Positions 50,526 to 59,467 of a stretch of DNA of 64,000 nt are shown here, piece after piece (within the stretch, counting starts at the first letter, position 1; the number at the start of each line of letters is the position of its first letter). The position numbers and the translations under genes were made by a program. The stretch covers positions 496,001-560,000 of the forward strand of contig NZ_CP084629.1 of the NCBI RefSeq assembly GCF_022878925.1, given 5' to 3'. Below the pieces are notes generated by a model. That model did not search any database, was not told where the DNA came from, and saw nothing but the letters and a program-made list of their open reading frames with translations. Source of the stretch: Caballeronia sp. TF1N1 (GTDB lineage: Bacteria > Pseudomonadota > Gammaproteobacteria > Burkholderiales > Burkholderiaceae).

Positions 50526-52748
50526 TCAACGGAAGCGGTAATTCAACGTCGCGAGGAAGGTGCGGCCGTAGCCCGGCACCGCGCGTCCGCCATCCGACGG
50601 GATCAGCGCGTCGTAGTAACGCTTGTCCGTCAGATTCAGCACGTTGAACTGGATATCGTAACGCTTCTGATGATAGGCGGCCATCGCGTCCCAGCGCACG
50701 TATCCGCCCACCTGAACGAGATTGTTGTTCGCGGCATAGCGCGAGGACACATACGAAGGCCCGCCGCCGATCTGCCATGCCGGCGTGAAGTCGTAGGTCG
50801 TCCAGAAGTTGAGCATGTGATGCGGCGTGTTGGCGAGCGTGTTGCCGGTCGTGCCGTCGAGCGCCTTCTGCACGGTGCCGTCCATGTAGGTGTAGCCGCC
50901 GAACATCTGCCACTGCTTCGTGATGTGGCCCGCGACGCCCAACTGATAACCGCGCACGCGGACGTCGCCATCGAGCGTGTATTCGCCGGTCGAAACCTGC
51001 GTGCGAGCGTTGGTCTTCTCGATGTTGAAGAGCGACTGCGTCACCGAAAGGCCGCCGTTCAGCAAGTCCCACTTCGAGCCGACCTCGTACGAACGGTTCT
51101 TTTCAGGCGGCGTGTTCTGCTGATTGTTGGTGAGCGTCAGTGCTTCGAGCGACGGGTTGAACGACGTCCCGTACGACACGTAATACGATTGCCAGTCGGC
51201 CGGCTGCCACACCACGCCGGTACGCACGCTCGTGAAGAAGTTGGTCTGCGTGGCGTAACCGGGCGCGTTGATCGAATTGTTGATCGACGCTTCGTAGCGG
51301 TCCCAGCGCACACCGCCAATCCACTTCCAGTTCTCGCCGATGGACACCGTATCGTTCAAATAAAGACCGATGCCGTTCGCGCTCGATTCGGCCAGATTCG
51401 TCGCGACTTCACGATAATTCGCCGGGCGCGGCACGTATGCCGGATCGACGAGCGGCACGATGGCAAGCGTATTCGAAGGCAGGCCGGGCGTGGTCGCCGT
51501 GAAGCTCTGGTTGCTGTAGGTCTCGTGACTCAGATCGACGCCGACGAGCATGTCGTGCTTCAGGAAGCCGGTTGCGAACTTGCCCTGAAGATCGGTCGTG
51601 TTATAGACCGAGTGATCGTTGATGTTGCGGTCCTTGCCCTGCAGCCGCACGAATAGCGACGACAGCGGCAGTGCCGTGTAGTTGCCGTTCGCAAGCGCGG
51701 TCGAGGTTCCGAGCGGACCCGTCAGCACGGCCGCTGCGTTGGTCGCGCGCGCCTCGGTGCTGTAGTGGCTGAACTGCGTCTGGTTGCGCAGCGTGAACAT
51801 GTCGTTGAAGCGATGTTCCACACGCGCGTTCACCGTCTGCACGTCCTGGATCGTGCGGTCGTCCGTGAAGCCGTAGAAGGTTTTTCTATCGACCGGCGCG
51901 GGATGGCCGTTGAGCGGCGGAATGCCATAGTCGGGCTGATCGTAGTTATGCTGGATCAGCGCGGACAAGGTCACCTGCGTAGGCGTACCGATGCCGAACT
52001 TCACTTCCGGGGCCACGCCGTAATCCTTGTTCTTCATCTGATCGCGGGTCGAACCGAGATCCTGTCCGAACGCGTTGATACGGAACGCGGAGGTATCCGT
52101 GAGCGGCTGGTTGATGTCGACCGTGCTGCGATAGCGGTCGTGCGTGCCCGCTTGCACGGAAACATCGGCGCGAGGCTTCAGGTTCGGCTGCTTGCTGACC
52201 TGATTGATGACGCCGCCCGTGGAACCGCGCCCGAAGTACAGCGACGACGGGCCATACAGCACGTCGATGGATTCGAGATTGAAGGTATCGCGATAGTACT
52301 GGCCGCGGTCGCGAAAGCCGTCGAGATAGATGTCGGTGCGCGCCGTGAAGCCGCGCAGGTTGATGTTGTTGCCGATCTGGCCGCCTTCGGCCGCGCCGAG
52401 GGTCACGCCCGGCACATTGCGCAAGGCGTCGGAAAACGAACTCACCGCTTGCGATTGCAGCACTGCTTTCGGCACGACCACGACGGCCTGCGGAATGTCG
52501 CGCAGCGCCGTCGGTACCTTGGCGCCGACGCTCGAGACTTCCGGCTGGAAGTCGGCTTGCTGATCGGCCTGTCCCGTGACCTTGACCGCCGGCAGCGCGG
52601 CGGTTTCCGGTGCGGATGCGTTGCTCACCGGGGCATCGGCCTGGGTCGTCTGCGTCACTTGCGGGGCGGTTTGCGCGTAAAGCGGCGCCGCAATCGGCGC
52701 AACGGTAAACGCGGCCAACGCCGCGGCAAGCGGTGTTTTCCTCAACAT
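50526..52748 (-). CDS. TonB-dependent siderophore receptor (Fiu/PiuA-like)
   Basis: 740-residue outer-membrane receptor. Start ATG 52748 gives a signal peptide (MLRKTPLAAALAAFTVAPIAAPLYA). The plug domain contains DIPQAVVVVPKAVLQSQ, FSDALRNVPGVTLGAAEGGQIGNNINLRGF and VLYGPSSLYFGRGSTGGVINQV. The beta barrel ends in the usual terminal aromatic segment (FLATLNYRFR). The overall pattern matches monomeric-catechol receptors of the Fiu/PiuA type. A Fur-box-like site lies about 110 bases upstream (52856-52874), and piuC follows downstream, forming an iron-uptake operon. Confidence 0.93.
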   Translation of the reverse strand: MLRKTPLAAALAAFTVAPIAAPLYAQTAPQVTQTTQADAPVSNASAPETAALPAVKVTGQADQQADFQPEVSSVGAKVPTALRDIPQAVVVVPKAVLQSQAVSSFSDALRNVPGVTLGAAEGGQIGNNINLRGFTARTDIYLDGFRDRGQYYRDTFNLESIDVLYGPSSLYFGRGSTGGVINQVSKQPNLKPRADVSVQAGTHDRYRSTVDINQPLTDTSAFRINAFGQDLGSTRDQMKNKDYGVAPEVKFGIGTPTQVTLSALIQHNYDQPDYGIPPLNGHPAPVDRKTFYGFTDDRTIQDVQTVNARVEHRFNDMFTLRNQTQFSHYSTEARATNAAAVLTGPLGTSTALANGNYTALPLSSLFVRLQGKDRNINDHSVYNTTDLQGKFATGFLKHDMLVGVDLSHETYSNQSFTATTPGLPSNTLAIVPLVDPAYVPRPANYREVATNLAESSANGIGLYLNDTVSIGENWKWIGGVRWDRYEASINNSINAPGYATQTNFFTSVRTGVVWQPADWQSYYVSYGTSFNPSLEALTLTNNQQNTPPEKNRSYEVGSKWDLLNGGLSVTQSLFNIEKTNARTQVSTGEYTLDGDVRVRGYQLGVAGHITKQWQMFGGYTYMDGTVQKALDGTTGNTLANTPHHMLNFWTTYDFTPAWQIGGGPSYVSSRYAANNNLVQVGGYVRWDAMAAYHQKRYDIQFNVLNLTDKRYYDALIPSDGGRAVPGYGRTFLATLNYRFR

Positions 52749-52855
52749 GTCGTTCCTCAAATTTTTTCGACCGCATGCGTGTCGCTGACGCATGCGCAAT
52801 TGACTTGTTCTTGGCTCGGCATCCACGAATCAGAAATAAGCCCTTAATTCAGGTG

Positions 52856-52874
52856 AATGCGAATCACTATCATT
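52856..52874 (-). promoter_or_regulatory. Candidate Fur box of the receptor/piuC operon
   Basis: On the minus strand the sequence reads AATGATAGTGATTCGCATT, with TGATAgTgATTcgCA matching 11 of 15 positions of the 7-1-7 Fur consensus (TGATAATxATTATCA). It lies upstream of a catecholate receptor, where Fur control is expected. Confidence 0.55.
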
Positions 52875-52979
52875 ACACAAAGGCCGAAATATTTGGAAAG
52901 AATTTCACAATTCCAGGGAACTTTTTCCGAAATGGTCAGGCGATTGTAAGGGTGCGTACAGTGCCTGTACTAGACGGGT

Positions 52980-53009
52980 AAGAAGCAAAACGCCCGCAAC
53001 GCGCGGGCG
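52980..53009 (-). terminator. Intrinsic terminator of the phosphatase gene
   Basis: On the minus strand CGCCCGC-GCGTT-GCGGGCG followed by TTTTGCTTCTT. It lies only 24 bases beyond the second stop codon (53033) of the phosphatase frame but about 144 bases beyond the in-frame TAG, which supports 53033 as the ancestral gene end. Confidence 0.8.
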
Positions 53010-53032
53010 CTGCGGGCGTGAACGCGGGCCAA

Positions 53033-54703
53033 TCAGCGACGGCATCCTTTTTCGAGAACGATGGTTTCGAACAACTCGTAGTCCGCGGTGGGCGTTTGGT
53101 CCGCGCCCGGCGCGTGGAAGTAGTTCATCGTGATCGATGTCTTGCCGCCATGCTAGCCCGGATCGCAGTCGAAAACGGCGATGCCGTAGCCCGTGCCCGT
53201 ATCGCGTTGCGCGGACCAGATGGCGTCTTCCACCGCATCCGCTACGGGACGCACGAACGTGCCCGCCGTCGCGCCCGGAATGGGCCGGTTGCGTTTCGTG
53301 AAGACCTGCGCTTGCGGATTGCCCGTGCCCGCGTCCGTGCCGTAGACGTCGAGCGGCGCGCTGGTGCCTCCGCCGCCGAGAATCAGATGGACCGTGCCGT
53401 GCGAAGTATCGATAGGATCGTTCGCGCGCTGCGCTGTCATCACCGGACGCGGTTGCAAGGTGTCGACGCGTTCGCCCGTCGTCGCATCGCGGCCTGCGTG
53501 ATGATTGCAACCGCGCACGGGATGGCTGCGCTCGTAATCGTGATCGTGGCCGCACAGCACGAGGTCCACGCCGTATCGGTCGAACAAGGGCAGCCATGCT
53601 TCGCGAATGCCCTTGTCGGAGCCATTGCCCGTCTTCGACGAACTCAGCGCGTCCTGATGCATCTGCACGATGATCCAGTCGATGTCGTCGTCGCGCGACG
53701 CATCGCGCAGCGTCTTTTCGAGCCAGCGCGTCTGCTCGCCCTGACTGTAGCCGCGAATGTAGAACGACGTGCCCGGTTCGATGGCCGGATTGCCCGTGCT
53801 CGCGGCCGGAACGAGCGGAGCGGGACCGGCGACGAATGCGGCGGCATCCTGATACACGACGTCGTCGGCATCGAGCGAAACGAACAGCACCGAACTCACG
53901 CGGAAGCTATACCAGCGCCCCGGAAACTGCGTGCCGTTGTCGGGCAACGTGTAGCGCGTGAGATAGGAATCGAAGCCCTGGCGGCCGTTGTTGAACTCGA
54001 CTTCGTGATTGCCCGGACAAGGCATCCACGGACGATTCGCGGCAGAGACCTGCGCGTTATTGCCGAAGTCGCGCCACACTTCAGGCTGATGAGCGGCGTT
54101 GAGATTCGCGTAGCAAAGATCGCCGTTGAGCAAGTGAAAGAGCGGGTCGAAACGTTCCACAGCTTGCACCGCGAAACGGCTTTGCGGCGACGACAACACC
54201 CAGCCCGTGTTCGGCGTCGCGAGGTCGCCGTAACTCGTGAAGCGGAACTTGCGACGGCCGCGCGGCGCCGTGCGAAAGCTCGCGCTGAAAGGCTGGGCCG
54301 CGTTGCTGTCGTTATCGGCGGTGACTTCGTAGTGATACGTCGTGTCCGGATGAAGGTCGCCAAGACGCGCATGATACGTGCAGACAATCTCGCCGTTCAG
54401 ACCATCGGTATAAGTGCGTTGTACGCCGTGAATCACGCTTGCATGACCTTCGTGCGTTCTGATGCGAACACGCGGATGCACGGCCTGCGCAAGCGATGCC
54501 CAGCTCACGACGACTTCTCGCGTCGGGTCTTGGCCCCAAGTCAGATGCACTTGTTCGGGCGTGCCATCCGGGCCGGGCGATGCCGCGTTCGCCGTCGCGC
54601 TCATGACATTGGCCGCGGTGGCTATGCCGGACGCACCGGCGAGCTTGAGAAAGCCTCTGCGCGATGCAATAGATGCGGAGTCTTGCGGGTTCTTCGTTAC
54701 CAT
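53033..54703 (-). pseudogene. Tat-exported purple-acid-phosphatase-like metallophosphoesterase with a premature TAG
   Basis: The frame from ATG 54703 gives 516 residues to a TAG at 53153-53155. It continues in the same frame for 39 more protein-like codons (HGGKTSITMNYFHAPGADQ...YELFETIVLEKGCRR) to TGA at 53033. Tat signal SRRGFLKLAG. An N-terminal fibronectin-like PAP domain (VHLTWGQDPTREVVVSW) precedes the catalytic domain with SYGDLATPN, NGDLCYAN, PGNHEVE, VQMHQDA and GHDHDYERS, a full set of metal ligands. The truncated product keeps all catalytic motifs and loses only the last beta strands, so it may retain activity. Likely a periplasmic phosphomonoesterase for phosphate scavenging. Confidence 0.8.
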
Positions 54704-54750
54704 GGACGGGCCGTCTCCTCGTTTGATCAGGACGCGATGTGTCCGGAGAC

Positions 54751-54783
54751 ATTATTACTATCGGTATGACCCGGCTATGACAA
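54751..54783 (-). promoter_or_regulatory. Pho-box-like site and -10 element of the phosphatase gene
   Basis: On the minus strand TTGTCAT-AGCC-GGGTCAT (54783-54766) mirrors the PhoB consensus of two CTGTCAT repeats 4 bases apart (6/7 and 5/7 matches). A TAATAAT (54757-54751) follows eight bases later, at about the spacing expected when the Pho box replaces the -35 element. The gene start is at 54703. Confidence 0.6.
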
Positions 54784-54824
54784 ACGGCCTGCACGACCGG
54801 CTTAGGTGAAAACAGGAGCGAAGA

Positions 54825-55565
54825 ATGGCAAGCAACGAGTACGTGGTGTTCAAGGGAAAGGTAAGGCTTGGCGTTCCCTTTCTGAACGGTTACAAAGGCG
54901 ACCCGCACTATGTGATCGTAAGCGACGACGAGAAGGGCAACGAGTTCCGCATCGTCACGAACGTGAAGTCGGATAGCTCGCTGACGGGTCCTGCGGGTTA
55001 CCTCGTGTTGTATGTGCTGAATCAGAACTTCGACAACGCGATCACGGCAGACCTCGCGAAACTGAATGCGGGCGTCACCACATCGAGCTTTCCGAAACTC
55101 GACTACGTGCACGAAGAAGGCCTCGTCGATCTAAGCGCCATGCGTCCGATTCCGCTCGACACGGCAAGCGAGCACAACGACATCAACGCGCTCGTCAACG
55201 AGATGCTGCAGCTCGATATGTCAGCCGATCCGGTGAACTATGTTTATCCGACGCCGAGCTACAAGGATGAACGGCGCGGCTGGAAACCAACGAAGGACGT
55301 CACGGTTTATGGTTTCGGCTTTCTCTTTCAGCCGGGAGAAGACGGGCTTCATGAGACGCATATGAATCAGGGCAATGCAAAGCCCATGAAGGGTAGCCAC
55401 GTGAAGGATCATTCGAATGAAAACGGTGTGTCGCAGGATGGTGCCGTGATCGTCGAAGTGGATGGCAAGTATCAGGCGCTCTTCGTGGCGTTTCAAACGC
55501 AACTCGTGCCGACAGATAATCGCGGCTTTCCGATTCCGGGCGAGTCGCATCCCATACTCGACTGA
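54825..55565 (+). CDS. DUF2278 family protein (YukJ-like)
   Basis: 246 residues, soluble. Family marks: YVVFKGKVRLGVPF...GDPHYVIVSDDEKGNEFRIVTNVKS near the N-terminus, and near the C-terminus GFGFLFQPGEDGLHETHMNQGNAKP with the HxxHMNQGN signature, then DGAVIVEVDGKYQALFVAFQTQ. The histidines suggest metal binding; the reaction is unknown. AGGAG precedes ATG 54825. The divergent phosphatase promoter is adjacent, and a glyoxalase-fold gene follows eight bases after the stop. Confidence 0.88.
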   Translation: MASNEYVVFKGKVRLGVPFLNGYKGDPHYVIVSDDEKGNEFRIVTNVKSDSSLTGPAGYLVLYVLNQNFDNAITADLAKLNAGVTTSSFPKLDYVHEEGLVDLSAMRPIPLDTASEHNDINALVNEMLQLDMSADPVNYVYPTPSYKDERRGWKPTKDVTVYGFGFLFQPGEDGLHETHMNQGNAKPMKGSHVKDHSNENGVSQDGAVIVEVDGKYQALFVAFQTQLVPTDNRGFPIPGESHPILD

Positions 55566-55572
55566 ACTCAGC

Positions 55573-55938
55573 ATGCGAATTCACCCTGCCATACCGATCA
55601 TCCGCATCTTTGCCGTCGATCGGGCCAAGGAGTTCTATCTCGACTTCCTCGGCTTCACGCTCGAATGGGAGCATACGTTCGGCGAGAATTTTCCCCTCTA
55701 CGCGCAGATCAGGCGCTCGGACCTCACGTTGCACTTGAGCGAGCATCATGGCGATGCAACACCCGGTTCGACTATCTTCGTGCCGATGGAAGATATCGAT
55801 ACGTTGCATCGCGAGCTGGAAGCGAAGGCGTATCGATATGCGAAGCCCGGCGTCGAAAGCGTGGACTGGGGACGCGTGATGGAAGTCGCCGATCCGTTCG
55901 GCAATCGCATTCGGTTCTGCGAACTGGCGAAGAACTGA
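55573..55938 (+). CDS. Glyoxalase/bleomycin-resistance superfamily protein
   Basis: 121 residues with a vicinal-oxygen-chelate fold: IPIIRIFAVDRAKEFYLDFLGFTLEWEH, LHLSEHHGDATPGSTIFVPMEDIDTLHREL and VADPFGNRIRFCEL. The pattern (DFLGF, DPFGNRI) is that of small bleomycin-binding-like or glyoxalase-related proteins. Candidate ligands are the histidines in LHLSEHHGD and the terminal glutamate. ATG 55573 follows the DUF2278 stop closely, so the two may be co-transcribed. Substrate unknown. Confidence 0.85.
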   Translation: MRIHPAIPIIRIFAVDRAKEFYLDFLGFTLEWEHTFGENFPLYAQIRRSDLTLHLSEHHGDATPGSTIFVPMEDIDTLHRELEAKAYRYAKPGVESVDWGRVMEVADPFGNRIRFCELAKN

Positions 55939-55951
55939 CAGCAATCCCAGG

Positions 55952-56488
55952 CTACACGGCCAACGCCGCCACGATCACTTGCGGCAGTGCGAGCAAACGC
56001 TGCGGCGCGAGCAGCAGCTTTGCCTCGCGGATACCTGCGCCCATCACGATGCGCTCGCGCTCCATCACGGACGCTTCCACGAGCACGGTCATCGACTCAG
56101 GCAAGCCAAACGAGGTGATGCCGCCGTACTCCATGCCCGACAACTCCGTGGCCGCTTCGCGCGAAGCGAACGAAATACGTTGCGCGCCGAGTTCGCGTTT
56201 GACCGCGCCGTTCACGTCGAGCCGGCGCGTCGCCAGCGTGACGATAGCGGCGAACTGTTCGCCTCCGTCCTTCTTGAAGCGCACGACGATGGTGTTCGCG
56301 CAGTCGTCGAGATCGATACCGAAGCGCGCGCTGCAGGCGGCGGTATCGGAGGCGTCGTCGGGCACGCGAAACACATCGACGTTTGCGCCGTTCAGCGACG
56401 CGAGCACGGATGCGGGCAGGCGCGCGGCCGCTTCGTCGGCGGACATGATGTCGAGATTCAGAGCGTAATCGGCTTGTGGCGTGTTCAT
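55952..56488 (-). CDS. YbaK/EbsC-family (aminoacyl-tRNA editing-like) protein
   Basis: 178 residues from ATG 56488 (MNTPQADYALNLDIM); the longer upstream frame lacks a ribosome-binding site and is not protein-like. YbaK-type features: NIVVRFKKDGG..FAAIVTLATRRLDVNGAVKRELGAQRISFAS, then ATELSGMEYGGITSFGLPESMTVLVEASVME and IVMGAGIREAKLLLAPQRL. The KDGG and G-Y/M-E-Y-G-G-I-T-S-F-G-L-P segments mark the domain. It likely hydrolyses mischarged tRNA in trans, the usual role of stand-alone members. Confidence 0.82.
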   Translation of the reverse strand: MNTPQADYALNLDIMSADEAAARLPASVLASLNGANVDVFRVPDDASDTAACSARFGIDLDDCANTIVVRFKKDGGEQFAAIVTLATRRLDVNGAVKRELGAQRISFASREAATELSGMEYGGITSFGLPESMTVLVEASVMERERIVMGAGIREAKLLLAPQRLLALPQVIVAALAV

Positions 56489-56687
56489 GAGCGTTCGATA
56501 AAGAGGCTTCAGGCAAAGGCCCGAAGTGCCAAAAAAAAGCCAAGCGTAACCGAATCCAGTGAGCCGCGCAGCGCTGCAACCATGCTGGAAGCATCGACCG
56601 GATATACTTGTCCCTCGTGGAATCGAATGCGAACAGGCAAGCAAGCCGCGTTCGCGCTCGAAAAGATATCTTTGTTCAGGGGCTGGA

Positions 56688-57272
56688 ATGAGTCGATCGA
56701 CGGTCACGTACCGGGGCTATGAGCTGGTTATCAAGAACGCGTCCAACGGTGTCGCGCAATGTTGGGCGTGGAAGGATCAGAAGGCCGCGTTCAAGGAAAC
56801 CGGAGAGACGCTCGACGACGCCGAACGCACCGTGCGTGCGGCGATCGATGCGGAAATGGGACCGGCGACCGGCGCGGGAGATGCGGCAGTGGACGCCTAC
56901 ATCGCGGCGTTCAAGGCTATCTTGCCCGTCAGCGAAGGGCAGCGGAAGATGCTCGTCGCGCACTATCAGGCGCCCGCGCGCACCATCACCGCCATGCAGT
57001 TGGCCAAGGCCGCGGGCTATGCCAGCTATCGCGGCGCCAATGTGCAATACGGCAATCTGGGCAAGCTCATTTACGAGCAGCATCCGGTGGACCTGCCGCG
57101 CCGTCCGCGCGACAACTCGCTCATCTTTACGTATGCCATTGCCGATCCCGGCGCGGTGGCGGCTGGCAGCGTGCTCGAAGGCTATACCGAAGAGCACGAA
57201 GCCGAATGGAGCTGGCCAATGCGCGCGGCAGTCGCACAAGCGCTGGTCGCATTGGGCATCGTGAAGGCCTGA
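56688..57272 (+). CDS. Uncharacterised protein with a domain seen at the N-terminus of some HNH endonucleases
   Basis: 194 residues from ATG 56688. The N-terminal part (STVTYRGYELVIKNASNGVAQCWAWK) looks like a small beta domain. The C-terminal part contains LPVSEGQRKMLVAHYQAPARTITAMQLAKAAGYASYRGANVQYGNLGKLIYE. That block resembles the pre-catalytic domain that accompanies HNH nucleases of the McrA type, but no HNH motif follows. It may be a stand-alone DNA-related or regulatory protein. The resemblance is from memory of family patterns and is uncertain. Confidence 0.6.
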   Translation: MSRSTVTYRGYELVIKNASNGVAQCWAWKDQKAAFKETGETLDDAERTVRAAIDAEMGPATGAGDAAVDAYIAAFKAILPVSEGQRKMLVAHYQAPARTITAMQLAKAAGYASYRGANVQYGNLGKLIYEQHPVDLPRRPRDNSLIFTYAIADPGAVAAGSVLEGYTEEHEAEWSWPMRAAVAQALVALGIVKA

Positions 57273-57288
57273 GGCACATGACCCAAGC

Positions 57289-57951
57289 ATGATCAAACTC
57301 TGCCTGCTCGATTTCGACGGAACGTTGTGCGCCACGCATGACGCAATTCGCACCTGCATCGAATTGACCTTCGATCATTACGGTGTGGAGCGGCCCGATG
57401 CCGCGCGCATCGAGCACGTGATCGAAGCGGGCGTGGTCATGTCCGAGGCCATGCAGCAGCTCATGGGCTCGCGTCTGAGCGTGGCTCAAGCGGATGAATG
57501 GGCGGCCACGTATCGCGCGTATTACGTCGAACGTGGACTGCAACATACGCAGCTTTTCGCCGATGTCGAACGCGTGCTCACGGAGTTGCAGACCTTGGGC
57601 GTTGCCCTGGTGATCACGAGCAACAAGGCGGAAGCGTCGGTGAAGAAGGCAATCGATCATTACGGTATTACCCACTTCTTCGACATGCTCGTATGCGACC
57701 CACTCGGCTTGCCAAAGAAGCCGGATGCGGCGTGTTACGAGCAACTTATCGCGCCTCGCTATCCGCATGTGCCCCGCGGTGAGATTGCCGTCGTCGGCGA
57801 CACGCAAGCGGATCTGGGCCTTGCACGCAACATCGGCGCCATTGCTTGCTGGGCCGCGTATGGCTACGGCGACAAGGCGCGTTGCACGGCGATGGAGCCG
57901 GATATCGTATTGCAGGGCTTCGGTGAACTGGTTGAGAAGCTGAAGGCTTAA
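57289..57951 (+). CDS. HAD-superfamily hydrolase (phosphoglycolate-phosphatase-like)
   Basis: 220 residues. Motif I LLDFDGTLC with nucleophile D8 and D10, a helical cap (residues about 15-85), motif II VITSNKAEA, motif III lysine in GLPKKPDA, and motif IV VVGDTQADLGLARNIGA. This is the subfamily I arrangement of Gph/PgmB-like phosphatases. Start ATG 57289, 16 bases after the preceding stop. The substrate is a small phosphometabolite, not definable from the sequence. Confidence 0.88.
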   Translation: MIKLCLLDFDGTLCATHDAIRTCIELTFDHYGVERPDAARIEHVIEAGVVMSEAMQQLMGSRLSVAQADEWAATYRAYYVERGLQHTQLFADVERVLTELQTLGVALVITSNKAEASVKKAIDHYGITHFFDMLVCDPLGLPKKPDAACYEQLIAPRYPHVPRGEIAVVGDTQADLGLARNIGAIACWAAYGYGDKARCTAMEPDIVLQGFGELVEKLKA

Positions 57952-58072
57952 GCGCGCGATGAACCTCGGGCGAAGCCGCGCGCATCGCCCAAGTTTGCCG
58001 ATTTTCGATAACTCCCCGGTTTTTGAGCCGCTAGGATTGCCTTCGACGAGGCCTTCCAAGAGCGAGCCGCCC

Positions 58073-59467
58073 ATGAGCTTTACCGAAACGATCGGCGTGC
58101 GCACCTACCGCTTCGCCGACCTTAAAACCCTGCTGGCAAAGGCAAGCCCTATGCGCTCGGGCGACCAACTTGCGGGCGTGGCCGCGACGAGCGAGGAAGA
58201 ACGTGTCGCCGCCAAACTAGCGCTGGCGAACGTGCCCTTGCAAAGGTTCCTCGAAGAACCGCTCATTCCCTACGAGCAGGACGAAGTCACGCGGCTGATC
58301 GTCGATGAACACTCGCGCGAGGCCTTTGCGGACATCGCGCATCTCACCGTCGGCGATTTCCGCAACTGGCTCTTGAGCCACACGACCGATACCGCCGCGC
58401 TCGAACGCATCACCTTTGGTCTCACGCCCGAAATGATCGCGGCCGTGTCGAAGCTGATGCGCAATCAGGACCTCATCGCGGTTGCACGCAAGCGGCCGGT
58501 CGTGACGCGCTTTCGCAATACCATTGGTTTGCCGGGGCGCATGTCGGTGCGTCTGCAACCGAATCATCCGACCGATGACGTGAAGGGCATCGCGGCATCC
58601 ATGCTCGATGGCCTGATGTACGGTTGCGGCGATGCCGTCATCGGCATCAATCCCGCCAGCGACAATCTTGCCGCGATCACGACCCTGCTCGTGATGATCG
58701 ACGAATTTCGCGAGCGCTTCGGCGTACCGACGCAGTCCTGCGTGCTCACGCATGTGACCAACACGATCACGGCCATCGAGAAGGGCGCGCCTGTTGATCT
58801 CGTGTTTCAGTCGATTGCGGGCACCGAAAAGGCCAATACGAGCTTCGGCATTTCGCTCGCGTTGCTGCAAGAATCGTTCGAAGCCGCGCGCTCGCTCAAA
58901 CGCGGCACCGTGGGCGACAATGTGATGTACTTCGAGACGGGACAAGGCAGCGCGCTGTCGGCGAACGCGCATCATTGCGTCGATCAACAGACCTGCGAAG
59001 TGCGCGCGTATGCCGTCGCGCGCAAGTTCGAACCGCTGCTCGTCAACACGGTGGTTGGGTTCATCGGTCCCGAGTATCTTTACGATGGCAAGCAGATCAT
59101 GCGCGCCGGTCTCGAAGATCACTTTTGCGGCAAGCTGCTCGGCGTGCCGATGGGCTGCGACATTTGCTACACCAATCACGCCGAAGCGGACCAGGACGAC
59201 ATGGACAGCCTGCTCACGTTGCTCGGTGTCGCGGGCATCAACTTCATCATCGGCGTGCCGGGCGCGGACGATGTCATGCTCAACTATCAAAGCACCTCGT
59301 TCCACGACGCGCTCTATGCGCGCGAAGTGCTCGGCCTGCGCCGCGCGCCCGAGTTCGAAACCTGGCTCGAAACGATGCAGATAGCCAATGCGCGTGGCGC
59401 ATTGATCGATTCGGCGACGCGTCAGCCCTTGCTCGAAGCATCGCGCGAATGGATGGGGGCCGCATGA
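58073..59467 (+). CDS. eutB: Ethanolamine ammonia-lyase large subunit
   Basis: 464 residues, start ATG 58073 (MSFTETIGVRTYRFADLKTLLAKASP); an in-frame extension to 57959 is not family-like. EutB signatures: SGDQLAGVAA, LEEPLIPYEQDEVTRLI, VGDFRNWLL, NPASDN, CVLTHVTNTI, FQSIAGTEKAN and GQGSALSANAHH. This is the catalytic TIM-barrel subunit of the adenosylcobalamin enzyme that splits ethanolamine into acetaldehyde and ammonia. It overlaps eutC (ATGA). No microcompartment shell genes are present, as usual for proteobacterial EutBC used for nitrogen supply. Confidence 0.95.
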   Translation: MSFTETIGVRTYRFADLKTLLAKASPMRSGDQLAGVAATSEEERVAAKLALANVPLQRFLEEPLIPYEQDEVTRLIVDEHSREAFADIAHLTVGDFRNWLLSHTTDTAALERITFGLTPEMIAAVSKLMRNQDLIAVARKRPVVTRFRNTIGLPGRMSVRLQPNHPTDDVKGIAASMLDGLMYGCGDAVIGINPASDNLAAITTLLVMIDEFRERFGVPTQSCVLTHVTNTITAIEKGAPVDLVFQSIAGTEKANTSFGISLALLQESFEAARSLKRGTVGDNVMYFETGQGSALSANAHHCVDQQTCEVRAYAVARKFEPLLVNTVVGFIGPEYLYDGKQIMRAGLEDHFCGKLLGVPMGCDICYTNHAEADQDDMDSLLTLLGVAGINFIIGVPGADDVMLNYQSTSFHDALYAREVLGLRRAPEFETWLETMQIANARGALIDSATRQPLLEASREWMGAA

